Part shown: positions 1 to 6,542 of the stretch, piece after piece
Position numbering within the stretch: position 1 is the stretch's first letter
Layout: every line of letters begins with the position of its first letter
Assembly (NCBI GenBank): GCA_023253245.1
Contig: JALRHB010000041.1
Span: 1 to 10,172 of the forward strand
DNA length: 10,172 bases
Direction: 5' to 3'
Source of the DNA: Polynucleobacter sp.
Lineage (GTDB): Bacteria > Pseudomonadota > Gammaproteobacteria > Burkholderiales > Burkholderiaceae
Made by a program: the position numbers and the translations under genes
The notes under the pieces: generated by a model
Database searches by the model: none
What the model was told of the DNA's origin: nothing
The model's input: the letters and a program-made list of their open reading frames with translations, nothing else

Positions 1-1346
1 GTGCGAATTGCAATAGCCACATCCATATCTCCGGAGAAAGATAAATAGCCAACTGCTCCGCCATAAATCCCGCGCTTAACAATTTCCATTTCATCAATAA
101 TTTCCATAGCCCGAATTTTTGGCGCGCCTGATAAGGTGCCGGCCGGAAAAGTGGCTCGAAGAACATCCATATTGCTCATATTGTCTAGTAATTCACCCTC
201 AACTGAGCTGACGATGTGTTGAACATGAGAATATTTTTCAATCGACATGGATTCAGTAACTTTGACCGATCCTGTTTTTGCAATCCGACCCACATCATTG
301 CGCGCAAGATCAATCAACATCACATGTTCTGCAATCTCCTTAGGGTCAGCAAGTAATTCTTTAGCAAGACGTTCATCATCTTGTGGTGTTGCACCGCGTG
401 GGCGAGTTCCTGCAAGCGGACGAATGGTGACGATTTTTTGTGCGTCACGTTTTTCTTGGCGCACTAAAATTTCGGGTGAAGAGCCAACCACCTGTGTGTC
501 ACCAAAATCATAAAAGTACATATATGGCGAGGGGTTGAGAGAGCGTAAAGCTCTATATAAAGCGAGCGGTGAGTCGGTAAATGGTTTACTAATTCTTTGG
601 CCAATTACAACTTGCATGCAGTCACCAGCCAAAATATATTCTTTGGTCTTCAGTACGGCTTTTTCAAAGTCTTCTGCTTTGAATTTGCGCACTAAATCTG
701 TCTTGGTACTTGGTAATGATGCAGGCATGCTGATCGGTTTGCTCAGGCATGCAAGTAATTCTTTTAGTCTTGCTTGGGCAGCTTCAAAGCTGTTAGCAAT
801 GCTGGGATCGGCATATACAATTAAATAAATCCGACCCGCAACGTTATCGATAACCGCTAATTCTTCAGTGAGCATTAGCTGAATATCGGGCACGCCTAAT
901 TCGTCGGGAAGTTGATGTGTTGCTAGGCGAGATTCGATGTAGCGAACAGTGTCATACCCAAAGTAGCCCGCAAGGCCACCACAAAAACGGGGGAGTCCAG
1001 GCTGAACGGCGACCTTAAAGCGTTTGAAATAGGTATCTACAAAGTCGAGTGGATTATCTCGATTGGTTTCTATCACCTCTCCATCGAATACAACTTCATT
1101 TAGCGGTGCTAAGGGTGTACCCACTGTCTTCAAAACAGTTTTAGCAGGTAGGCCAATAAATGAGAAGCGACCAAAGCGTTCCCCTCCGAGCACAGACTCG
1201 AGTAAGTAAGTATTTTTTTGGCCAAATGCTTGTGTCAGTTTTACGTAAAGCGAGAGAGGCGTCTCTAAGTCTGCCAATACCTCTTTAACTATAGGAATAC
1301 GATTGAAACCCTGATTGGCAAGGGCTAGAAATTCTGAGTGCTGCAT
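1..1346 (-). CDS. trpE: Anthranilate synthase component I, partial (C-terminus beyond the left edge)
   Basis: TrpE converts chorismate to anthranilate, the first step of tryptophan synthesis, together with a glutamine amidotransferase subunit (TrpG). The open frame reads from ATG at 1346 to the window edge without a stop, giving about 448 residues, so roughly the last 50 of a typical 500 are missing. Family motifs visible in order are LLES at residues 48-51 (the tryptophan feedback-inhibition site in characterised TrpE), NPSPYMY, VGSSPEILVR, LARNDVGR, HIVSSVEGEL, PAGTLSGAPK and GGAVGYLSFSGD near the edge. These are chorismate-binding-fold signatures, and the LLES motif suggests that feedback control is retained. 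The start overlaps the rpe stop by one base (TGATG), and AGGGAAAG lies just upstream (1351-1358), so translation is probably coupled to rpe. trpG, trpD and trpC would be expected beyond the left edge, which is inference. Confidence is very high. Confidence 0.97.
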   Translation of the reverse strand, partial: MQHSEFLALANQGFNRIPIVKEVLADLETPLSLYVKLTQAFGQKNTYLLESVLGGERFGRFSFIGLPAKTVLKTVGTPLAPLNEVVFDGEVIETNRDNPLDFVDTYFKRFKVAVQPGLPRFCGGLAGYFGYDTVRYIESRLATHQLPDELGVPDIQLMLTEELAVIDNVAGRIYLIVYADPSIANSFEAAQARLKELLACLSKPISMPASLPSTKTDLVRKFKAEDFEKAVLKTKEYILAGDCMQVVIGQRISKPFTDSPLALYRALRSLNPSPYMYFYDFGDTQVVGSSPEILVRQEKRDAQKIVTIRPLAGTRPRGATPQDDERLAKELLADPKEIAEHVMLIDLARNDVGRIAKTGSVKVTESMSIEKYSHVQHIVSSVEGELLDNMSNMDVLRATFPAGTLSGAPKIRAMEIIDEMEIVKRGIYGGAVGYLSFSGDMDVAIAIR

Positions 1347-2071
1347 CACGCTTTCCCTGAACTCGAGAGTTCCGCACGCATCGCTTTAATGACTTGCGCA
1401 TAATCTTCTTTGCCAAAAATAGCAGAGCCAGCAACAAAAGTATCTGCACCAGCTTTTGCAACCTGCGAAATATTGTCGATCTTAATGCCGCCATCTACTT
1501 CGAGGCGAATATGACGACCTGTCTCTTCTTGATGTCGATCTAAGCGTGCACGAACTTGTGAAATTTTGCCTAGAGTGTTTGGGATAAACGATTGACCACC
1601 AAAGCCTGGATTGACAGACATTAATAGAACAAGGTCTAGTAACTCTAGGGTATGTTCTAGGTGGTCTAGCGGTGTTGCTGGGTTGAGAACTAATCCTGCT
1701 TGGCAGCCTTGATCGCGAATCAAGTTTATAGTGCGATTGACATGGGTGCTTGCCTCCGGATGAAAGCTAATGAGGTTAGCCCCGGCTTTTGCAAAATCAG
1801 GCACAAGTCGATCAACCGGCTCAACCATCAAGTGCACATCAATCATGGCAGGCTCACCATCCTTGACTGCGTATGAACGGATAGCCTCACAAACTAAGGG
1901 GCCAATAGTCAAATTGGGGACATAGTGATTGTCCATCACATCAAAGTGAATCCAATCAGCTCCCGCAGCAAGAACATCTTCAACTTCCTTGCCAAGGCAG
2001 GCGAAGTCAGCCGACAGAATGGAGGGGGCGATTAGAAATTGGCTACTTGAAGGTTTTTTCTGGCTATCCAT
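1346..2071 (-). CDS. rpe: Ribulose-phosphate 3-epimerase
   Basis: Rpe interconverts D-ribulose 5-phosphate and D-xylulose 5-phosphate in the cytosolic pentose phosphate pathway (and the Calvin cycle where present). The 241-residue protein is a full-length TIM barrel. Visible motifs are LIAPSILSADF (residues 13-23), HFDVMD (42-47), DVHLMVEP (78-85), SVNPGFGGQSF (152-162), EVDGGI (191-196) and VAGSAIFG (213-220). The metal-binding and acid/base residues expected in the family are present as H42, D44, H80 and D193. The start is ATG at 2071. It gives about 11 residues before the conserved core, and the ribosome site is weak (CTAGGT close to the ATG). The gene is divergent from apaG with 31 bases between the starts, and its stop overlaps the trpE start. 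In several Burkholderiaceae a gph phosphatase gene lies between rpe and trpE; here it does not. Confidence 0.97.
   Translation of the reverse strand: MDSQKKPSSSQFLIAPSILSADFACLGKEVEDVLAAGADWIHFDVMDNHYVPNLTIGPLVCEAIRSYAVKDGEPAMIDVHLMVEPVDRLVPDFAKAGANLISFHPEASTHVNRTINLIRDQGCQAGLVLNPATPLDHLEHTLELLDLVLLMSVNPGFGGQSFIPNTLGKISQVRARLDRHQEETGRHIRLEVDGGIKIDNISQVAKAGADTFVAGSAIFGKEDYAQVIKAMRAELSSSGKA
1351..1358 (-). promoter_or_regulatory. Ribosome binding site for trpE inside the end of rpe
   Basis: AGGGAAAG on the minus strand lies 4 bases before the trpE ATG, with the AGGGA core 7 bases before it. It sits inside the last codons of rpe. Together with the TGATG junction it fixes the trpE start at 1346 and suggests translational coupling. 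Confidence 0.7.
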
Positions 2072-2102
2072 ACCTAGATTCTAGCTTGCAGTTGGGGCGA
2101 GG

Positions 2103-2495
2103 ATGGCGCAGAATTCGAGCATGAATCCACATGAAATCAGCATTACGGTCAAAACTCAGTATTTGCCAGACCAATCGGACCCAGATAATCGACAATTTGC
2201 CTTTGCTTATACCGTCACCATCAAAAATACGGGTTCCATTGCGATTCAGCTAATTGCGCGCCACTGGCTCATCACCGATGGAGATAATGAGGTTCAAGAG
2301 GTTCGTGGATTGGGGGTGGTAGGCCAACAACCCCTATTGAGAACTGGTGAGCAGTTTGAATACACAAGTTGGGCAACGTTACCAACACCTGCTGGTACCA
2401 TGCGTGGGGAATATTTTTGCGTTACTGAAGAGGCTCAGTTCTTTCAGGCACCTATTCCCGAATTTGCCTTGGTGATGCCCAGAACCTTGCATTGA
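2103..2495 (+). CDS. apaG: ApaG domain protein
   Basis: This is a single-domain ApaG (DUF525) protein of 130 residues. ApaG proteins have an immunoglobulin/fibronectin-III-like beta fold. Their biochemical role is poorly defined: the E. coli gene lies with apaH and mutants show cobalt and magnesium phenotypes, and the domain also occurs in some F-box proteins. Visible conserved segments are KTQYLPDQSDPDN (residues 17-29), FAYTVTIKNTG (34-44), GLGVVGQQP (69-77), GEQFEYTS (82-89) and TPAGTMRGEYF (95-105), which together span nearly the whole protein. The start at 2103 has GGGGCGAGG immediately upstream. An in-frame ATG at 2121 would give 124 residues, closer to the usual length, so the first six residues are uncertain. 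The gene is divergent from rpe and is followed on the same strand by mltA after 137 bases. Confidence 0.95.
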   Translation: MAQNSSMNPHEISITVKTQYLPDQSDPDNRQFAFAYTVTIKNTGSIAIQLIARHWLITDGDNEVQEVRGLGVVGQQPLLRTGEQFEYTSWATLPTPAGTMRGEYFCVTEEAQFFQAPIPEFALVMPRTLH

Positions 2496-2520
2496 GGGCT
2501 TTTTAAAGACCTGCTTAGAT

Positions 2521-2634
2521 CTATTTTTTGCCCTTGCCCGTCCAAAAGACAATAAATAGGAGGAGAGCCAATGCAAGGCCTCCTTCTATAACAAATAAGA
2601 TCATGGGGTATTCATCGAGTAAATTGGCAAACAT
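2521..2634 (-). CDS. Possible small single-span membrane protein (37 residues)
   Basis: I do not recognise a family. An ATG at 2634 opens a 37-codon frame ending in TAG. The product begins MFANLLDEYP, continues as one strongly hydrophobic segment (about residues 11-32, with one glutamate near its start), and ends in WTGKGKK. A short polar N-terminus, one membrane helix and a lysine-rich tail are typical of real small membrane proteins and suggest that the C-terminus faces the cytoplasm. The frame fills almost the whole gap between apaG and mltA, and its start shares CATG (2632-2635) with the likely mltA start. Upstream AGAG is only a weak ribosome site, and the frame could be extended to an ATG at 2745 inside mltA (74 residues). 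It may also be chance. Conservation of the protein in relatives would settle it. Confidence 0.5.
   Translation of the reverse strand: MFANLLDEYPMILFVIEGGLALALLLFIVFWTGKGKK
2558..2591 (+). other. Strong Shine-Dalgarno plus six-codon ORF, with AGGAGG/CCTCCT inverted repeat
   Basis: Upstream of mltA on the plus strand, AGGAGG (2558-2563) lies 7 bases before ATG at 2571, which opens a six-codon frame (MQGLLL, stop TAA 2589-2591) not in frame with mltA. CCTCCT (2579-2584) can pair with the AGGAGG across a 15-base loop. It could be a leader minicistron for mltA. It could equally be a by-product of leucine and glycine codons in the minus-strand small ORF, which is simpler if that ORF is real. Confidence 0.2.
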
Positions 2635-3793
2635 GAGCTCTAAATCCAATACTTTCAAAAAATTAGTGGGCTGTAAGTCCTTATGGTGCAGTGTATTCGC
2701 AATCACGATTACTAGTTTTATTGTAGGTTGCTCTACTCCGCCCACTCGGGGTACTGGGTACCGTACCAGTGGTGGCTCTGCACCAGCCTCTTACAGTTCA
2801 TCGATTGCAAACTTTCAAGCAGTTTCTTGGGGGGTATTGCCCGGCTGGCAAGAGGATGATTTGACTCAAGCGTGGCCAGCATGGCTGAAAAGTTGTGATG
2901 TCTTGCGCAAACGCAATAGCGAAATTAATTGGCGACAGGTCTGTGCCCAAGCAAATTCAGTGCCCAGTCGTGATGCTCAGGCCATCCGTCAGTATTTTGA
3001 GACCAATTTTCAGGCTTATGAGGTGCGTAGCAGTGCTAATGGAAGCGACAAAGGTTTGATCACTGGTTATTACGAGCCCGTGATGAATGGCTCCCTCACA
3101 CGAACTGCCACTTACGCTGTGCCGCTTTATGGGCTCCCTAAGACTTGGAGAGGTAATAGACCTTCTCCAGGCCCAACTCGAGAAGATTTGATGAATTCGG
3201 GGGTGTTGCGTGGCTCAGAAATTGCTTGGGTACAAGATCCAGTGGCTGCAGCATTCATGCAAATTCAAGGGTCTGGAAAAGTTCGACTTGAAGATGGTCG
3301 GGTATTAAGGCTGGGCTTTGCGGGTACTAATGACCAACCTTTCAAGTCGTTTGCTCAATGGCTGCTTGATCGTAAAGAAATTACCCGTAGTCAAGCAACC
3401 ATGCAGGGTATCTCGGCGTGGGCAAAACGCAATCCTGATCGTGTTGAAGAAATGCTCAATGCCAACCCTCGCTTTGTATTTTTTAAAGTCTTGCCTGGCA
3501 ATGTAAGTGCTGATTTAGGTCCGATTGGGGCTTTAGGCGTCCCACTGACTAGTGAGCGTAGTATCGCTATTGATTTGAAGGCGATGCCCTTGGGCGCGCC
3601 AGTATTTTTGAACACAAGTCGGCCCTTAAGTAGCCAAGCCTTGCAGAAATTAGTTATGGCACAAGATACTGGTAAAGCCATTGTCGGTGGCGTGAGAGCC
3701 GATTACTATTGGGGAACGGGCGATTCTGCTGGTGAATTGGCGGGTCGCATGAAGCAAGATGGCAGGATGTGGTTATTGTTACCACGTAAATAA
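2633..3793 (+). CDS. mltA: Membrane-bound lytic murein transglycosylase A (lipoprotein)
   Basis: MltA cleaves the MurNAc-GlcNAc bond of peptidoglycan, forming 1,6-anhydro-MurNAc ends, and is anchored as a lipoprotein, normally to the inner face of the outer membrane. From ATG at 2633 the protein has 386 residues. A basic N-terminus and hydrophobic stretch end in the lipobox FIVGC with cysteine 33. TGYYEP (144-149) begins the recognisable MltA domain, and the C-terminal 3D domain carries its three aspartates at 345 (AQDTG), 357 (RADYYWG) and 364 (TGDSAGE). One of these is the expected catalytic acid. The start is uncertain: 2633 lacks a clear ribosome site, and ATG 2603 or GTG 2666 are in-frame alternatives that also keep the lipobox. 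The frame also opens at TTG 2528, which is unlikely. An enoyl-CoA hydratase gene follows after 12 bases, probably on the same transcript. Confidence 0.94.
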   Translation: MSSKSNTFKKLVGCKSLWCSVFAITITSFIVGCSTPPTRGTGYRTSGGSAPASYSSSIANFQAVSWGVLPGWQEDDLTQAWPAWLKSCDVLRKRNSEINWRQVCAQANSVPSRDAQAIRQYFETNFQAYEVRSSANGSDKGLITGYYEPVMNGSLTRTATYAVPLYGLPKTWRGNRPSPGPTREDLMNSGVLRGSEIAWVQDPVAAAFMQIQGSGKVRLEDGRVLRLGFAGTNDQPFKSFAQWLLDRKEITRSQATMQGISAWAKRNPDRVEEMLNANPRFVFFKVLPGNVSADLGPIGALGVPLTSERSIAIDLKAMPLGAPVFLNTSRPLSSQALQKLVMAQDTGKAIVGGVRADYYWGTGDSAGELAGRMKQDGRMWLLLPRK

Positions 3794-3805
3794 AGAAAGA
3801 CTGTG

Positions 3806-4582
3806 ATGAGCTACAACACAATACTGACTGAAGTAGATGACAAAGTTGCCGTCATCACCTTAAATCGTCCGCAAGTACTCAATGCTTTGAATGATGAGCT
3901 GATGGATGAGTTAGGAAATGCATTATTGTCTTTTGATGCTGACGACAAAATTGCTTGCATCATCATTACTGGTAGTGAAAAGGCGTTTGCAGCTGGGGCT
4001 GATATTGCGACAATGGCGAAGTATGGATTTAATGAAGTTTATCGTGGCGACTTCATTTCTCGTAATTGGGAAGAGATCAGAAAGGTACGTAAACCAGTGA
4101 TTGCTGCGGTATCAGGTTTTGCTCTGGGGGGCGGCTGTGAGTTGGCAATGATGTGCGACACGATTATGGCCGCAGATAATGCAAAGTTTGCGCAACCCGA
4201 AGTGAAACTCGGCATTATTCCTGGCGCTGGCGGCACTCAACGATTACCTCGTGCAGTATCGAAAGCCAAGGCAATGGATTTGGCCTTGACGGGGCGCATG
4301 ATGGATGCAGTTGAGGCAGAGCGCTCTGGCTTGGTTGCCCGCATTTTTCCTCAAGCAGAGCTTTTAAAAGAAGTAAAAGTAATTGCTAAAACGATTGCCG
4401 AGATGCCGCTACTGACTGCGATGATGGTGAAGGAAGCAATTAATACATCTTATGAAACTACTCTCTCAGAGGGTATTCACTTTGAGCGTCGTTTGTTTCA
4501 TGCTTGCTTTGCAACGCAGGATCAAAAAGAAGGCATGGCTGCTTTTTTAGAAAAACGTCCTGCTAAATTTACAAACTCGTAA
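3806..4582 (+). CDS. Enoyl-CoA hydratase
   Basis: This is a crotonase-superfamily protein of 258 residues, a standard length. It is expected to add water to trans-2-enoyl-CoA in fatty acid or related acyl-CoA breakdown in the cytosol. The oxyanion-hole segments are visible as FAAGADI (residues 61-67) and FALGGGCELAMMCD (105-118). The two catalytic glutamates of true hydratases are present at E112 (GGCELA) and E132 (AQPEVKLG), followed by IPGAGGTQRLPR. Both glutamates favour hydratase over isomerase or other superfamily reactions. The exact substrate (short-chain, phenylacetate-type PaaF or other) cannot be told from sequence alone, so no gene symbol is given. The start is either ATG at 3806 (preferred, with AAAGAAAGA upstream) or GTG at 3803, which adds one residue. 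It follows mltA by 12 bases and converges with the amidohydrolase gene, 28 bases away. No clear terminator lies between them. Confidence 0.93.
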   Translation: MSYNTILTEVDDKVAVITLNRPQVLNALNDELMDELGNALLSFDADDKIACIIITGSEKAFAAGADIATMAKYGFNEVYRGDFISRNWEEIRKVRKPVIAAVSGFALGGGCELAMMCDTIMAADNAKFAQPEVKLGIIPGAGGTQRLPRAVSKAKAMDLALTGRMMDAVEAERSGLVARIFPQAELLKEVKVIAKTIAEMPLLTAMMVKEAINTSYETTLSEGIHFERRLFHACFATQDQKEGMAAFLEKRPAKFTNS

Positions 4583-4610
4583 ATAGCGGGTTTGACTGCA
4601 CTTAAAAAGA

Positions 4611-5804
4611 TTACTTCTCGAGGTAACGCTGGGCTAATTTGACCCAGTAACTCACGCCTACCGGAATTAAGGCGTCATTGAAATCATACGACGGGTTATG
4701 CAAATGACAGGGGCCCATGCCATGACCAAGGGCGCGGTGATTTCCGTCGCCATTTCCTAGGAAAACATAGCAACCAGGTTTTTCGAGCAACATAAAGGCA
4801 AAGTCTTCAGCCCCCATCGTTGGGTCAATCGAAGTATTGACGTTTTGCGACCCAACTAATTCACTCATTACTGTGCTTGCAAATTCAACTTCTTGATCGT
4901 GATTAATGAGAGGTGGATAGTTTCGATCAAAAACAACTTCGGCCTGGCAATCAAATGCATTAGCAATACTATGAGAGAGTTCTTTGAGACGTTGCTCAAT
5001 TAGATCCAGAACCTCTAAAGTGAATGTGCGTACTGTGCCGCCAATAAATGCGCTATCAGGAATAACATTGCTAGTTTCGCCAGCATGAAATTGGGTGACT
5101 GATAAAACAGCTGCATCAACAGGGCGTTTGTTACGAGTAATAATGCTCTGCAAGGCTTGGACAAGCTGTGTGCCTGTGAATAGAGGGTCAGCGCTATTAT
5201 GCGGTAGAGCGGCATGACCACCTTTACCTCTAATGGTAATTTCAAAAGTATTGCTAGAGGCCATCATGGGGCCAGTGGTTACTCCAAAATGACCTTCAGC
5301 AAGACCGGGCCAATTATGAAGACCAAAAACAGCATCACATGGAAATTGTTTAAAGAGTCCATCATTAATCATTTCTTGGGCGCCAGCACCGCCCTCTTCA
5401 GCAGGCTGAAAAATGAAAATGACAGTTCCTTTGAAATCTCGATGATTTGATAAATATTGGGCAGCACCCAATAGCATTGCAGTATGGCCATCATGACCGC
5501 AGGCGTGCATCTTCCCGGGATTTTTGGAGGCGTGTGCAAAAGTGTTGTGCTCTTGTAGGGGTAAAGCGTCCATATCGGCGCGCAAACCAATCATCTTCCC
5601 TGGACCTGAGTCACCCTCTAGTTTGCCAACTACACCTGTTTTTCCCAATCCACGATAAACAGTAATTCCCCAGCTCGATAATGCCTCTGCTACGAGATCG
5701 GATGTGCGATTTTCTTCAAAGCGTAACTCGGGGTGTGCGTGAATATTGCGTCGAATTTCTTGTATCGCTGATGCGGAATCGATAATTTCAGGAAGTAATC
5801 GCAT
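4611..5804 (-). CDS. M20 family amidohydrolase (HipO/AmaA-like)
   Basis: This 397-residue protein belongs to the M20D metallopeptidase group, which includes hippurate hydrolase, N-acyl-L-amino-acid amidohydrolases and IAA-amino-acid hydrolases. These enzymes cleave amide bonds with a dinuclear metal centre. Visible motifs are GLRADMDALPLQE (73-85), HACGHDGHTAML (100-111), FQPAEEGG (132-139), GLHNWPG (161-167), GKGGHAALPH (193-202, dimerisation/substrate region) and TMGAEDF (329-335). The expected metal ligands are present: C102, H104, E137, H163 and H369. There is no signal peptide, so it is probably cytosolic. It lies 19 bases after bioD on the same strand and is probably the last gene of the biotin operon. 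The substrate is unknown. A link to biotin amides such as biocytin is speculation from position only. Confidence 0.93.
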   Translation of the reverse strand: MRLLPEIIDSASAIQEIRRNIHAHPELRFEENRTSDLVAEALSSWGITVYRGLGKTGVVGKLEGDSGPGKMIGLRADMDALPLQEHNTFAHASKNPGKMHACGHDGHTAMLLGAAQYLSNHRDFKGTVIFIFQPAEEGGAGAQEMINDGLFKQFPCDAVFGLHNWPGLAEGHFGVTTGPMMASSNTFEITIRGKGGHAALPHNSADPLFTGTQLVQALQSIITRNKRPVDAAVLSVTQFHAGETSNVIPDSAFIGGTVRTFTLEVLDLIEQRLKELSHSIANAFDCQAEVVFDRNYPPLINHDQEVEFASTVMSELVGSQNVNTSIDPTMGAEDFAFMLLEKPGCYVFLGNGDGNHRALGHGMGPCHLHNPSYDFNDALIPVGVSYWVKLAQRYLEK

Positions 5805-5823
5805 AGCTTCATCTTATCCGAAT

Positions 5824-6540
5824 TTACTCAGGCAGATTTATGTGCTTTGCAGCAAATCGTAAAGCCTCTAGGGAATAGGGGCTGTTTTGTGATTTTGCAA
5901 ATTCTTGTGGAAGACTGGGAATCACTCCAAGACAGGGGGCAAAAATGCGCTCTTTGAGAGTTTGTAGATTTTCTTCAAATAGGGGCATGCGCTCATGGCA
6001 GGTATTTGCAACCCAACCTGCAATTGATAATTGACGTGATTGAATTGCCTCACACGTGAGAAGAGCGTGATTAATGCAGCCCAAGCGCATACCAACAACA
6101 ACAATGACTGGACAATCGAGCGCTTGAGCTAAATCTCCCAAATCTTCAGTTTCATTGAGGGGCACCAAAAATCCTCCTGCACCTTCAACCACCATTGTAT
6201 GAAATTGTGATTGGAGTTCCGCTTGAGACTGAAGAATTGTTCTGCAATCTAAATGTAAGCCTTCATTCTTTGCTACTAAATGAGGGGCAGCAGGCTCATC
6301 TAAAACATAAGGACATAGTGAAAATTTATTGGGCGCAAGATTTGAGGCAATTCGAAGGGTTTCTATATCTTCATTTACTTTCAATCCACTGGCATCACGA
6401 TAGGTTCCCGCAGCCACAGGCTTAAAACCAACGGCATTTTGTCCCGCATCTCTCAGTTTCATTATCAGAGCGCCGGAGACTAAGGTTTTGCCAACCTCAG
6501 TATCGGTACCTGTTACAAAGAAGTTTCCAGCTTTACTCAA
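5824..6540 (-). CDS. bioD: Dethiobiotin synthetase
   Basis: BioD closes the ureido ring of biotin: 7,8-diaminononanoate + CO2 + ATP gives dethiobiotin, ADP and phosphate. The 238-residue protein has the P-loop GTDTEVGKT at residues 11-19 (lysine 18), the substrate/ATP lysine 40 in GFKPVAAG, and the EGAGG motif at 119-123 (VVEGAGGFLVPL), all standard for the family. The start is TTG at 6540. No in-frame ATG precedes the P-loop, and GGAGG on the minus strand (6547-6551) lies 6 bases upstream inside the last bioF codons, which strongly supports TTG. The bioF stop is only two bases before the start, so translation is probably coupled. The stop lies 19 bases before the amidohydrolase start. Confidence 0.97.
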   Translation of the reverse strand: MSKAGNFFVTGTDTEVGKTLVSGALIMKLRDAGQNAVGFKPVAAGTYRDASGLKVNEDIETLRIASNLAPNKFSLCPYVLDEPAAPHLVAKNEGLHLDCRTILQSQAELQSQFHTMVVEGAGGFLVPLNETEDLGDLAQALDCPVIVVVGMRLGCINHALLTCEAIQSRQLSIAGWVANTCHERMPLFEENLQTLKERIFAPCLGVIPSLPQEFAKSQNSPYSLEALRFAAKHINLPE

Positions 6541-6542
6541 GC

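Noticed and set aside
247..828. Plus-strand open frames at 247-513 and 535-828
   Set aside because: They lie antisense to trpE, whose family motifs run continuously through this stretch. Their products resemble no family I know.
2496..2530. Terminator after apaG, based on the T-run at 2524-2529
   Set aside because: I could not find a stable stem before the T-run; only short pairings such as the palindrome AGATCT are present.
2753..2770. ACTGG / CCAGT inverted repeat just after the mltA lipobox
   Set aside because: It is a five-base stem inside coding sequence with no supporting context.
3318..4236. Short overlapping frames within mltA and the enoyl-CoA hydratase gene on both strands
   Set aside because: The main frames carry complete catalytic motifs, and the overlapping ones are low-complexity shadows of them.
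4567..4584. ATTTAC / GTAAAT inverted repeat around the end of the enoyl-CoA hydratase gene as a terminator
   Set aside because: The stem is six AT-rich pairs with only one G-C pair and no T-run follows. It is too weak to call.
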